Part shown: positions 9,319 to 22,368 of the stretch, one piece after another
How positions within the stretch are numbered: the first letter of the stretch is position 1
Layout of the letters: every line of letters starts with the position of its first letter
NCBI RefSeq assembly: GCF_951793255.1
Contig: NZ_OX636706.1
Span: 1,897,001 to 1,961,000 of the forward strand
Source: Desulfovibrio piger
Lineage (GTDB): Bacteria; Desulfobacterota; Desulfovibrionia; Desulfovibrionales; Desulfovibrionaceae
DNA length: 64,000 nucleotides
Direction: 5' to 3'
Program-made: the position numbers and the translations under genes
The notes under the pieces: generated by a model
Databases searched by the model: none
Seen by the model: the letters and a program-made list of their open reading frames with translations, nothing else
Told to the model about the DNA's origin: nothing

Positions 9319-9342
9319 GGCGGACGGGTCTCCCCGTCCGCC
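9319..9342 (-). terminator. GC-rich hairpin between argG and argH
   Basis: A perfect 10-base stem (9319-9328 with 9333-9342, GGCGGACGGG and its complement) with a 4-base loop, 12 bases after the argG stop codon and followed on the minus strand by CCGTTCTTTCC. It could terminate part of the transcripts or protect the argG 3' end from decay. Confidence 0.5.
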
Positions 9343-9353
9343 GTGAGGAAGAC

Positions 9354-10562
<1,209 letters not shown>

Positions 10563-10596
10563 CGTAAGGCCTCGTAAAAAAGATTGAGAGGGAAGC

Positions 10597-10625
10597 AGTA
10601 TTCTCCAAAAGCCCGTCCTTGGCAA
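10597..10625 (-). promoter_or_regulatory. Candidate promoter of argG-argH
   Basis: On the minus strand TTGCCA (10625-10620), a 17-base spacer and AATACT (10602-10597), about 35 bases upstream of the argG start. No ArgR-type operator was recognised. Confidence 0.35.
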
Positions 10626-10716
10626 GTGCGAAAGGGGGCAAAAGGCCCGCAGGCGCACGCTTTGGCCCTGGCCGTGCCCTTGGCCGGACATCCTGCCGGG
10701 AAGGGCAGGCAGCATC

Positions 10717-10745
10717 TTGACGAAGGCAGCGCAAGCGGATAGAAA
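10717..10745 (+). promoter_or_regulatory. Candidate promoter of carB-carA
   Basis: TTGACG (10717-10722), a 17-base spacer and TAGAAA (10740-10745), leaving a leader of roughly 105 bases before the carB start. A short stem (GCAGGG at 10812-10817 with CCCTGC at 10824-10829) followed by GATTTT lies in this leader and could be a weak attenuator. Confidence 0.45.
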
Positions 10746-10857
10746 AAAACGTTTTAACCGGATGTCTTCCGTGCAATGCGCCATGGGGCGGCAGGGGAGG
10801 CACCCGGAGGGGCAGGGCCGCACCCCTGCGATTTTCCCAACCATACAGGAACATCCA

Positions 10858-14100
<3,243 letters not shown>

Positions 14101-14103
14101 GAT

Positions 14104-15231
<1,128 letters not shown>

Positions 15232-15245
15232 GATCTGGCGGGATT

Positions 15246-15323
15246 TTTGAGGGGGGACCCCCTCGCCTAGCGCGAGAGGGGTTCCCCCCTCAAACTCCCC
15301 CCTCCCCAGCGCGCTTTATCAGG
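15246..15323 (+). repeat. Dispersed hairpin element, copy c
   Basis: Near-perfect arms (TTTGAGGGGGGACCCC side and its complement) enclose a CCTAGCGCG-type loop; the tail ends AGCGCGCTTTATCAGG, almost identical to copy b. It begins 14 bases after the carA stop and is oriented with carBA. Confidence 0.8.
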
Positions 15324-15332
15324 TATCTGTTT

Positions 15333-15369
15333 ACAGGACTCTTCCCGTTCGGAAGGGCCCTGTTTTTTT
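15333..15369 (+). terminator. Intrinsic terminator of carB-carA
   Basis: An interrupted stem formed by ACAGG, CTTCC, GGAAG and CCTGT is followed by seven T residues. It lies immediately downstream of dispersed element c. Confidence 0.75.
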
Positions 15370-15738
15370 ATGCTGCGGAGGAGTAGGGACAGGGCGTTGG
15401 TAACACGCAGGGATGCCCTGTGAACAGAAGAGCGAAGACCGGGCGTGCTACAGGAATGCTTTCCCAAAGGGCTATTAATGCAGGGCTGATGTGGGGCCAG
15501 CGCTCAGGCCGTACAAGAGGGATGCGTTGCCGTCAAAGGACGGACATCTGGGGAGGGTGAAGGAAAACTACTGCGATACCGGGCACTGACGTTTCGCTCA
15601 CGCTCTTGGTGCCAAGGTTCCGGCACAGGCTTGCCATCACCTGCGCACTTGGGCTATCGTCGTGATATCGGTCCGAATCTGCTGCAGGCAGGTCGGCCTT
15701 CAACTGTCCGCAAGGGCAACAGACCAAAGGAGTCTGGA
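15370..15738. other. Intergenic stretch without a recognised gene
   Basis: About 370 bases between the carA terminator and the next gene. No convincing reading frame or known riboswitch consensus was seen. Just before the next start, CAGAC (15720-15724) can pair with GTCTG (15732-15736), placing the ribosome-binding site AAGGA in the loop. Confidence 0.4.
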
Positions 15739-16161
15739 GTGAAAAAAGCCATCATGAGCCTTTGTCTGGCTGCGGCGCTTGTGTTCGGGGCTGCCGGCGT
15801 TCAGGCGGCAGATCAGGACAAGGGCAACAATCCCGTGCTGCAATTCACGGGCAGCGTGTGGCAGAAGAGCAGCCTGGACAACAAGCTGAGTTTCCTGTTC
15901 GGCATGGATACCGCCATCGCCACGGAATACTTCGTCAACAGCCGGGAAGCTGAACTGGCCGCCAAGAACGGCAAGATGCCTGTGTCCAACCTGTCCAAGT
16001 TCGAAAAGGGCTGGATGAAGGCGTTCAAGGACGTGAAGCGCACCACCATCGTGGAAGAAGTGGATGCCTGGTATGCGGCTCACCCTGACAGACTGGACCG
16101 TCCTGTCCTGGGTGTGCTGTGGTTTGAACTCGTCGAGCCGCGTCTTGCGGCCGCTCAATAA
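15739..16161 (+). CDS. Small periplasmic protein of unknown function
   Basis: A 140-residue protein that begins with a GTG at 15739, preceded at a good distance by AAGGAG. Residues 1-23 form a typical Sec signal peptide (KKAIMSLCLAAALVFGAAG, cleavage probably after VQA). The mature domain of about 117 residues has no cysteine and reads SSLDNKLSFLFGMDTAIATE ... WYAAHPDRLDRPVLGVLWFE. The helical pattern with a YxxxHPxxLDxPVL segment is seen in several small periplasmic families, but I cannot name one with confidence. It is followed 50 bases later by a small lipoprotein gene on the same strand, so both may serve the cell envelope. Confidence 0.75.
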   Translation: MKKAIMSLCLAAALVFGAAGVQAADQDKGNNPVLQFTGSVWQKSSLDNKLSFLFGMDTAIATEYFVNSREAELAAKNGKMPVSNLSKFEKGWMKAFKDVKRTTIVEEVDAWYAAHPDRLDRPVLGVLWFELVEPRLAAAQ

Positions 16162-16211
16162 CGGATCGTCCCTCACGAACTGATACGCTGCTGCGTATTG
16201 TGGAGACTTCT

Positions 16212-16466
16212 ATGAAAAAACTGTTTGCGATCATCTTGATGGCCGCCTTTATGGCGACGGGCGTCGCCTGCACCAATATGTCCCCCACCCAGCAGGGCGT
16301 GGCCAGCGGTGCCGCGCTGGGTACGCTGGGTGGTGCCGGCGTGGCCGCCATTTCCGGCGGTTCCGTGGGCTGGGGCGCTCTGGCTGGTGCCGGTATGGGT
16401 GCTCTGGCCGGTGGTATCGTAGGCAACCAGCAGGAAAAGAGCCGTTACCATCATCGCGGCTGGTAA
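16212..16466 (+). CDS. Small glycine-zipper lipoprotein
   Basis: An 84-residue protein with a lipoprotein signal peptide: MKKLFAIILMAAFMATGVAC, where Cys20 would be lipidated after the VAC lipobox. The mature part is a glycine/alanine-rich zipper (GAALGTLGGAGVAAISGG, GALAGAGMGALAGGIVG) ending in a short basic tail with two histidines. Glycine-zipper lipoproteins of this size (SlyB/YMGG type) sit in the outer membrane and help keep envelope integrity; the exact role here is inferred. The ATG at 16212 has a GGAG site seven bases upstream. A strong terminator follows, so this is the last gene of its unit. Confidence 0.8.
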   Translation: MKKLFAIILMAAFMATGVACTNMSPTQQGVASGAALGTLGGAGVAAISGGSVGWGALAGAGMGALAGGIVGNQQEKSRYHHRGW

Positions 16467-16493
16467 CCCCGCTTTTTTTGCTTTGTGACAGCG

Positions 16494-16521
16494 ACCGCTC
16501 CCTTCGGGGAGCGGTTTTTTT
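16494..16521 (+). terminator. Intrinsic terminator after the glycine-zipper lipoprotein
   Basis: ACCGCTCCC, loop TTCG, GGGAGCGGT and a run of seven T. The UUCG tetraloop makes this a very stable hairpin. Confidence 0.9.
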
Positions 16522-16740
16522 ATGGCCTTTATCCTGTTGCATTCCACGGTGCGAAAGGGAAAACCATCCGCCATGCGGATGGCCTTGATCCCCGGAGCAT
16601 CATTTTTCTGCATCTCCGGCAGAAGCCCCTCCTGTTCCTCGTGCGTTTCCATACGAAAGATGCCGGATGGACCTTCCCCGTATTTCCGGGGGACAGGGGC
16701 GTCGGGCACGGTCTGTCGCGTTACTTCATCCTGCCATAGA

Positions 16741-16826
16741 CCAGAGCAAAAGTTTTGGGGAGGGGATGGGGGAGTTTGAGGGGGAAGGGGGGGACTTTTT
16801 CCAAAAAGTCCCCCCCTTCCCCCTCA
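16741..16826 (-). repeat. Dispersed hairpin element, copy d
   Basis: A perfect 24-base stem (16777-16800 with 16803-16826) with a 2-base centre; on the minus strand it is followed by the tail CAAACTCCCCCATCCCC ... AAAACTTTTGCTCTGG. It starts 13 bases after the ubiX stop codon in the same orientation. The rest of the 16522-16839 gap shows no gene. Confidence 0.85.
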
Positions 16827-16839
16827 TCACATATTTGCT

Positions 16840-17418
16840 TCAGCACCTCTCATCCGAAGGACCCTGCCAGCGGCGGCACAACTGGTGGGACAACCCCAGC
16901 TGATCGAAGATGCGGCCGCAGAACTGGCCCATGAGCCCTTCGAGGGTATCCTCCCCGCTGTAGAAGGCGGGCATGAAGGGCATGATGACGGCTCCGGCCT
17001 CACTGGCCCAGAGCATGTTGCGCAGATGGATGCGGCTCAGGGGGCTTTCCCGGGGGACGAGGATCAGGGGGCGGCGCTCTTTGAGGGTCACGTCGGCGGC
17101 GCGGTGCAGCAGGTTGGTTCCGGCACCGGTGGCGATGCTGGCCAGGCTGCTCATGGAGCAGGGGCAGACCACCATGCCGTCGTGCTGCCAGGAGCCGCTG
17201 GCCGGGGCGGCTCCCAGACAGGCCGCATCATGGCTGACGTCGGCCAGGGCATGCAGGGCGGACGGGGCAAGGCCGCATTCCGCTTCCAGCACGGCATGGG
17301 CCCCGGGGGAAAGGATGAGGTGGCTTTCCACGTCGGGCAGGGCAGCCAGATGGCGCAGCAGACACAGGGCCAGGGGCATGCCGCTGGCACCGCTGACGCC
17401 TACGATGATTCGTTTCAT
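16840..17418 (-). CDS. ubiX: UbiX-family flavin prenyltransferase
   Basis: A 192-residue flavoenzyme that attaches a dimethylallyl group to FMN to make the prenylated-FMN cofactor of UbiD-type decarboxylases. Signatures visible are GVSGASG near the N-terminus, the CPCSMSSLASIATG stretch around residue 95 and the LVPRESPLSRIHLRNM segment. The start at 17418 follows an AGGAG site; sequence upstream in frame is not part of the family. No ubiD is in the window, but an LpdD-like gene at 46643-47140 belongs to the same biochemistry. The gene lies downstream of hysA beyond that operon's terminator and ends at a dispersed hairpin element. Confidence 0.93.
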   Translation of the reverse strand: MKRIIVGVSGASGMPLALCLLRHLAALPDVESHLILSPGAHAVLEAECGLAPSALHALADVSHDAACLGAAPASGSWQHDGMVVCPCSMSSLASIATGAGTNLLHRAADVTLKERRPLILVPRESPLSRIHLRNMLWASEAGAVIMPFMPAFYSGEDTLEGLMGQFCGRIFDQLGLSHQLCRRWQGPSDERC

Positions 17419-17545
17419 AAAAGCTCCTAGGCCGTACTCTCCCCGGAGGAGGGCCTCTGCCGCAGGCAGCGGAAGGGGTGCCCTTTGGCAGGATGGCATG
17501 AAAGCGGGAGCGGGGACGGAAAACTGAGGATACGGTGGGAGAGAG

Positions 17546-17584
17546 GAAAAGAAAAGTCCCCCCTGCCACACGGACAGGGGGGAC
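17546..17584 (-). terminator. Intrinsic terminator of the hysB-hysA operon
   Basis: On the minus strand GTCCCCCCTG, a 9-base loop, CAGGGGGGAC and then TTTTCTTTTCC. It lies 22 bases after the true hysA stop codon at 17607, which supports the selenocysteine read-through end of the gene. Confidence 0.88.
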
Positions 17585-17606
17585 AAAGCGACAAATCGCG
17601 CGGAAC

Positions 17607-19100
17607 CTAGCCCAGGTTCACGATGGATTCTTCGCCGGTCTCAGCGTGCAGCACGTGCACGGCACAGCCCAGTCACGGGTCGAAGGCGCGGATGGTGCGC
17701 CCAACATTGACGGGGTTGTTGATGTCCGGGACCTGCACACCGATGAGGGCTTCTTCCAGAGGACCACGGCGGCCCTTGTCGTCGCGGGGCGAGCAGTTCC
17801 ACAGAGTGGCGGAGATGATCTGGTAGCTGTCGATCTTCTGGTCCTTCACACGGATGTAGTGGACCAGAGAACCACGGGGCGCTTCGGTGCAGCCGTAGCC
17901 TTCGGCGCTCTGCGGGATCTCGAAGGGGGTGAAGGTCTCGCCGTCGGGCTTGACTTCCTTCAGCCAGCCTTCCACAGCATTGGCGATGAGCAGGGCTTCT
18001 TCGGCGCGGGCCACGTGACGGCCCATGATGGAGAAGACCTTGTCCCAGCCCAGGTCGCGGATGGTGCGGGCTTCGATGCCGAACTTTTCCTTCAGCATCT
18101 TCACGCCCACTTCGGACAGCGGCGCGTTGGCCACCCACATGCGGGCGGCGGGGCCCACTTCGATGACTTCGCCGTCGTAGCGGGGAGCCTTGACGAAGGA
18201 GTAGGCGTCCTTCTTGTCCAGGTTGGGGTTGGTCTCGGCGCCGGCAGCACCCTTGCCGGTGGTGGCGTCGTCGTACCAGGCGTACTTGAGGTCTTCGGTG
18301 ATCTTCTTGGGATCGAATTCCACGTCACGGCCATTGAGGAAGATACCGGCCTTGAGCAGGTGGGTCTTGCCGTCGTCGGTCATGGGGAACACGCCGAAGC
18401 AGGAGCAGCCGTGCACGCCCTGGCCCTGTTCGAACAGGTCCTTGTACACGGAGCCCACGATGTAGGTGATGGGCAGGTATTTTTCGACGATGAACTGGCG
18501 CACCTTCTTGAAGCGGGCCGCGTATTCCAGCAGGGCTTCCTTGGTGGGCATTTCAGTGGCACCGCCAGGCACGATGCCCTGCACATGGGGCATGCGGCCG
18601 CCGAAGAGGGCGACCATCTCGTGGGCGATGCGGCGCACTTCCAGGGCTTCCAGGTACTGGTCCACGCCCACCTTGTTGGCTTCGGGGGGCAGGCGCAGGT
18701 CGGGCTGGGCGAAACGCGGCACGAAGGGCGCGGTATCGGGGCCGGCCACGAAGTCCAGAGCGGCCAGATGGTAGAAGTGCAGGATGTGCGACTGCAGGTA
18801 GTTGGCGCCCAGGATCAGGTTACGGGTGATGCGGCCGTTGCCGGTCACCTTGATGTTGAAGGCGCTTTCCTGCGCCAGGGCGGAAGCCATGGCATGGGAG
18901 GTGGGGCACACGCCGCAGATGCGCTGCACGATCTGGGTGGAGTCACGCGGGTCGCGCCCTTTCAAAATCTGTTCAAAACCGCGGAACATCCCACCGGTGA
19001 GGTGGGCGTCCACAACCTTGCCGTTCTCCACCACCACTTGGGCCTTGAGATGGCCCTCGATTCTGGTGACGGGATCGATGGCGATAGTGGCCTTGGCCAT
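17607..19100 (-). CDS. hysA: [NiFeSe] hydrogenase large subunit, selenocysteine protein
   Basis: The catalytic subunit of a periplasmic uptake or bidirectional hydrogenase. Residues 1-475 carry the large-subunit pattern (IDPVTRIEGHLKAQ, RICGVCPTSHA with Cys62 and Cys65). Codon 476 is TGA (17675-17673), exactly where the first cysteine of the C-terminal DPCxxC nickel motif belongs. The frame continues for 21 more residues, LGCAVHVLHAETGEE then SIVNLG, to a TAG at 17609-17607. The second nickel ligand is Cys479, and the tail after AVH is the maturation peptide removed by an endopeptidase. The product is thus 497 residues with selenocysteine at position 476. A hairpin suited to a bacterial SECIS follows the TGA. 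The gene lacks its own signal and is exported with HysB. Confidence 0.95.
17645..17661 (-). promoter_or_regulatory. Candidate bacterial SECIS element in hysA mRNA
   Basis: Eleven bases after the UGA codon, CGTGC (17661-17657) pairs with GCACG (17649-17645) around a 7-base loop ACGTGCT containing the GU that SelB recognises in bacterial SECIS hairpins. Distance, stem size and loop fit the known geometry; SelB binding itself is inferred. Confidence 0.7.
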
Positions 19101-19147
19101 AAAGCTCTCCTTTGAACGTCAGAAAAAATGGAAAAGCCGGGCCGCTT

Positions 19148-20098
19148 CTAGTTGCTGTAGAAGGGGCTCTGTCCGTCGGGGAACGAGGGCTCGGTGCAGC
19201 CGATGCAGATGGCGTTGGCCACGCACCAGTTGACGCCGTTCCATTTACGTTCAAACGAGTCGCAGTACGCACCGGGGCCCTTGCAGCCCAGGTCGTAGCG
19301 GCAGCCGTCCTTCTCGGTGAAGGTGGCGGAGAACTTGCCTTCGTCGTACTTGCCCAGATAGGGGCAGTTCTCGTGCACGTTGCGACCGTAGAAAGGCAGC
19401 GGGCGGCCTTCGCTGTCCAGCAGGGAGACCACTTCGGCCAGCCCGGCTTCCAGGCCCTTTTCCTTGATCTTCTGGAGGGCCAGGGCGATGGTGCCCACGA
19501 TCCAGTCAGGCTGGGGCGGGCAGCCGGGGATGTTGACCACGGGGGTCTTGATGCCGGCCTGCTTGAGCATGGCACCGGTACCCATGGCTTCGGTCACGGA
19601 ACCCTTGGCAGCGGGGATGCCGCCGTAGGCAGCGCAGGTACCCAGGGCCAGCACGGCGGCGGCATCGGGAGCCAGCTTTTTGACCAGGTCGGCCATGGTG
19701 ATCTCGGTGTGGCCCTCTTCGGCCACCACGCAGTAGCGACCATCCTTGGCCAGCGGGATGGAACCTTCGATGGCCAGGAAGAACTTGCCCTTGAAGTTCT
19801 TGGCAATGTTCAGCATGTGGGTGTAGGCGTCGTGGCCTTCACCACCCATGACGGTAGGATGGTACTCGAGGCTGATGATCTTCAGCAGCACATCAGCGAT
19901 GGAGGGGTTGACGTTGTTCAGCAGCGACACTGAACAACCGGTACAGCCCTGTCCCTGCAGCCAGATGACAGGGGGGCGCTCGCCAGTCAACGTGCCGGCC
20001 AGGGCTTCGCGAACCGCAGGATGGAACATCTGCGCAACGCCGAAACCCGCCACTGTGCCGGTGCACAGTTTGACGAAATCACGCCTGTTGAGACTCAT
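19148..20098 (-). CDS. hysB: [NiFeSe] hydrogenase small subunit
   Basis: A 316-residue electron-transfer subunit that passes electrons between the nickel site and periplasmic cytochrome c3. It starts with a Tat signal (RRDFVK at residues 5-10, hydrophobic stretch, cleavage near residue 34). Cluster ligands are visible: GCTGCS with Cys52 and Cys55, GTCAAYGG, IPGCPPQPDW, and the C-terminal set CRYDLGCKG, WCV and CIGC. The cysteine in WCV (Cys292) replaces the proline of ordinary [NiFe] enzymes and indicates a third [4Fe-4S] cluster, as in the [NiFeSe] class. An AGGAGG site precedes the ATG. It lies 47 bases upstream of hysA and is surely co-transcribed. Confidence 0.96.
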   Translation of the reverse strand: MSLNRRDFVKLCTGTVAGFGVAQMFHPAVREALAGTLTGERPPVIWLQGQGCTGCSVSLLNNVNPSIADVLLKIISLEYHPTVMGGEGHDAYTHMLNIAKNFKGKFFLAIEGSIPLAKDGRYCVVAEEGHTEITMADLVKKLAPDAAAVLALGTCAAYGGIPAAKGSVTEAMGTGAMLKQAGIKTPVVNIPGCPPQPDWIVGTIALALQKIKEKGLEAGLAEVVSLLDSEGRPLPFYGRNVHENCPYLGKYDEGKFSATFTEKDGCRYDLGCKGPGAYCDSFERKWNGVNWCVANAICIGCTEPSFPDGQSPFYSN

Positions 20099-20187
20099 GC
20101 ATGCCTCCTCATGTTGGCGTAGTGAAAAAAAACGGCAGTCGGGTTATGCCAAACGACATAAGTAATATGGATGTACCAAGGCCGGAA

Positions 20188-20208
20188 GATTGTGTCAACG
20201 TAACAATC
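20188..20208 (-). promoter_or_regulatory. Inverted repeat overlapping a candidate hysB promoter
   Basis: GATTGT (20188-20193) and ACAATC (20203-20208) form a perfect inverted repeat with a 9-base spacer. On the minus strand it contains TTGACA (20198-20193), followed after 17 bases by TACATC (20175-20170). A repressor bound here would cover the -35 box. The factor is unknown. Confidence 0.4.
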
Positions 20209-20269
20209 CGAAGAAACAGGCTTAGGACAAGGGATTCCGAGCTCTTTGCTTGTTTTTTTGACGGACCTT

Positions 20270-21139
20270 TCAGCAGCTGAAGATACGCAGTCCGGCGTAG
20301 CCCACGACGTGTCCCGTATCGTGCGAAACAGCGGCGGACGTTTCGTGCATGACCAGGGTTGCGCGCACTGCCGCATCGGGCGCCCAGGCGTGCAGGGCAT
20401 AGAATGCCAGAGCCAGCGGCGCGGCCCCGCACATGCTGATGCCCTCCCGGGCTACGGTGGCCAGCAGGGCGTCGGCATCGCCTTTGAGGGCGGCGTCCAG
20501 GGCCAGGTCGTCCTTGCGCAGGGTGGTCCGCTGGTCTTCGTAGTGGTTCATGTCCGAGCTGACCAGCAGCAGGGGGCGCTGGCCGTCGCGGCTCCGGCAG
20601 CGCTCCAGGACCCGGGCCAGGCGCTGTCCGGCCGTGCGCAGCACAGGGGCCTGGCCGGTGCCCACACAGACAGGCACCACATGCAGGGGCGCATCGCCCG
20701 CGCAGACCTGGAGGAAGGGCAGCAGGACCTCGATGCTGTGTTCCCGCACATGCCCCATGACATCAGCGCTGAAATCCTCGTCGGCCTCGCAGAGCAGGCG
20801 GGCCATCTCACCGTCCACGGGCACGGGGCCCAGCGGGGTCTGCCAGGCACCGGCGGGCCAGACGGACAGGGGCGTGCCCAGGCCGGTATGGTTGGGGCAA
20901 AGCAGGAAGACCGTGCGCGGCAAGCGCACGTGGGCCAGAGTGGCGCCGATGACCCGGCCGCTGTAGACGTGCCCGGCATGGGGGAGCATGAGGCCCGCCA
21001 GATGGGCCGCATCCCCGGCGGCAAGGGCCGAAGCGGGCAGGGCCGCCCCCTGTTTCAGGAACGACTCCACTTCGGCGCGCAGGTCGGCCGGGACATCAGT
21101 ATAAAAACGGCCTGCGACAGCGGGCTGACGAAGATGCAT
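20270..21139 (-). CDS. amrB: MEMO-family protein (AmmeMemoRadiSam system protein B)
   Basis: A 289-residue soluble protein of the MEMO1 family, which shares the fold of non-haem iron class III dioxygenases such as LigB. Typical features are RQPAVAGRFYTDVPADL at the start, LMLPHAGHVYSG with the metal-ligand-like histidine, LLCPNHTGLGTPLS, REHSIEVLLPFLQ, LLVSSDMNHYE and the C-terminal GHVVGYAGLRIF. In many prokaryotes it occurs with an AMMECR1 protein and a radical SAM enzyme (AmmeMemoRadiSam system), but neither partner is next to it here. The start at 21139 (MHLRQPAV) gives the family N-terminus; an upstream in-frame start adds 20 unrelated residues. It lies upstream of hysB on the same strand, with 171 bases between. 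Confidence 0.9.
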   Translation of the reverse strand: MHLRQPAVAGRFYTDVPADLRAEVESFLKQGAALPASALAAGDAAHLAGLMLPHAGHVYSGRVIGATLAHVRLPRTVFLLCPNHTGLGTPLSVWPAGAWQTPLGPVPVDGEMARLLCEADEDFSADVMGHVREHSIEVLLPFLQVCAGDAPLHVVPVCVGTGQAPVLRTAGQRLARVLERCRSRDGQRPLLLVSSDMNHYEDQRTTLRKDDLALDAALKGDADALLATVAREGISMCGAAPLALAFYALHAWAPDAAVRATLVMHETSAAVSHDTGHVVGYAGLRIFSC

Positions 21140-21382
21140 GGCGGTATCCTCCCGAAAAAGATCTTGAACTGGAAGGAGCATAGCGCCGGCGGCGGACAAA
21201 GACCAGCAAGACCGGAGCAGCTTTTCCGGCGGAAAAGGGCAGGGGAGGGAAGATGGCGGCGAAGGCGGGGGAGGGCCTGCAAGGCTGTGTCAGCTGCTTT
21301 CCCCAAGAGACTTTTCGCCTCAGGGATGTAGGCGTGCCTCGTCCATCAGATTTTGGCGATGCAGGCAGTGAGCGGGCATAAG

Positions 21383-21413
21383 AAAGGCACCTTTGCATCT
21401 CAAAGGTGCCTTT
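21383..21413 (-). terminator. Intrinsic terminator, probably bidirectional
   Basis: Perfect 13-base arms (AAAGGCACCTTTG and its complement) with a 5-base loop; on the minus strand followed by CTTATG. It lies about 70 bases past the second-frame end (21486) of the membrane-protein gene upstream. The remaining 21140-21382 stretch shows no gene. Confidence 0.7.
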
Positions 21414-21485
21414 CCGCATCATTTGTATTGTATGGAAGTTTTCGCTTCCCTGCGACTTGTTCCTGAAAAGGGAATCACAGGCCCA

Positions 21486-21949
21486 TCAGACAGGCCATTG
21501 GCATGGCATCAATAAGGGTATCCCCATATGTCCTGGCAATAGGGCGCAGGATAAAAGAGAGGTGAGCAAGGTCAGGAGCAACATTCCTTTGGTAAGCCCG
21601 GTCGGCAGCGTCAGCAGTTTGTTATAAGAGCAGCCGTGAGCCACAACATGCTCAGACAAACATGCGCAAGCAGCAATGCACGTTTGAGAGCCCATCGACA
21701 CACACAAAGCCATATTCCAGACAAAAACCAAACGATCAGGCAGACAAGGTGAAGCAAGTAAAGACTTTCCGAGGCATAGTACCACAGTCGAGCCACGGGC
21801 CCTTCACCACCCCACAAGCAAGCGTATTTCTCCGGTGCGGTTTTGATGTCCCAGACTTCACTCACCCATACTATGGTCATGAAGCCACAAAACAGCAGCC
21901 ATATAAATTCCCATGAAAAAATCTTTATGGATGCTAACTTATTGTTCAT
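21486..21949 (-). pseudogene. Polytopic membrane protein, probably frameshifted
   Basis: The first frame (21949 to 21611) encodes 112 residues starting MNNKLASIKIFSWEFIWLLF, with three hydrophobic segments and many tryptophans, and stops right after AALITNC. Read one frame over, the same strand continues without a stop from about 21625 to 21486 as KLLTLPTGLTKGMLLLTLL ... PCQWPV, which is again hydrophobic and looks like the natural fourth segment. Loss or gain of one base in the AACAAAC tract near 21617 would join the two, giving about 154 residues. No good ribosome-binding site precedes the ATG. The region is AT-richer than its surroundings, suggesting acquired DNA. I do not recognise a family. 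Confidence 0.45.
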
Positions 21950-22293
21950 TGTGATTTTTTAAGGAGATATACGTTCACGATATGTAGTTTTACGATGGTC
22001 TCTAAAAGGCTTGTCGGCTGCTTTCATGGCATAGATGGGAACGATACACGCACAAGCTCCAGGGATATCTTCGCTCATGATAAGTCCGGGAACAGGAGAC
22101 ATACGATAACCGACGTTTGGGGGATTAGTTTCGTCCTGTCCTGGGTCCTGAGCAGGGGACAGTCCTGTGCGTCATTGGGGAGGGGATGGGCCACGCCTCG
22201 TGCTGCCCGAAAGCAGGAGCAGGCCGTGACCGTTGCGACAGGGCATCTGCGGGCATCGACAGCAGCGCTACGGGGAGCCCTTCCTCCGATCCG
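21950..22293. other. AT-richer intergenic stretch
   Basis: About 340 bases between the membrane-protein gene and the pyrC terminator. A plus-strand AAGGAG at 21961 is followed only by an ATG-TAG pair; other frames have poor composition. Nothing convincing was seen. Confidence 0.4.
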
Positions 22294-22341
22294 AAAAAAA
22301 GTGCCATGCCCGTCGGCACGGACACCGTTCGGGCATGGCAC
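22294..22341 (-). terminator. Intrinsic terminator of pyrB-pyrC
   Basis: On the minus strand a perfect 12-base stem (GTGCCATGCCCG at 22301-22312 as its second arm's complement, with 22330-22341) with a 17-base loop is followed by seven T. It lies 28 bases after the pyrC stop. Confidence 0.9.
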
Positions 22342-22368
22342 AAAGTTACAAGGGCTTTTCCCTGTTTT

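Noticed and set aside
15370-15738. A riboswitch upstream of the periplasmic protein gene
   Set aside because: No match by eye to c-di-GMP, cobalamin, TPP or SAM riboswitch cores.
17673-19100. Treating hysA as ending at the TGA (475 residues)
   Set aside because: The TGA falls at the nickel-ligand position, the family C-terminus continues in frame, and the terminator lies beyond the later TAG.
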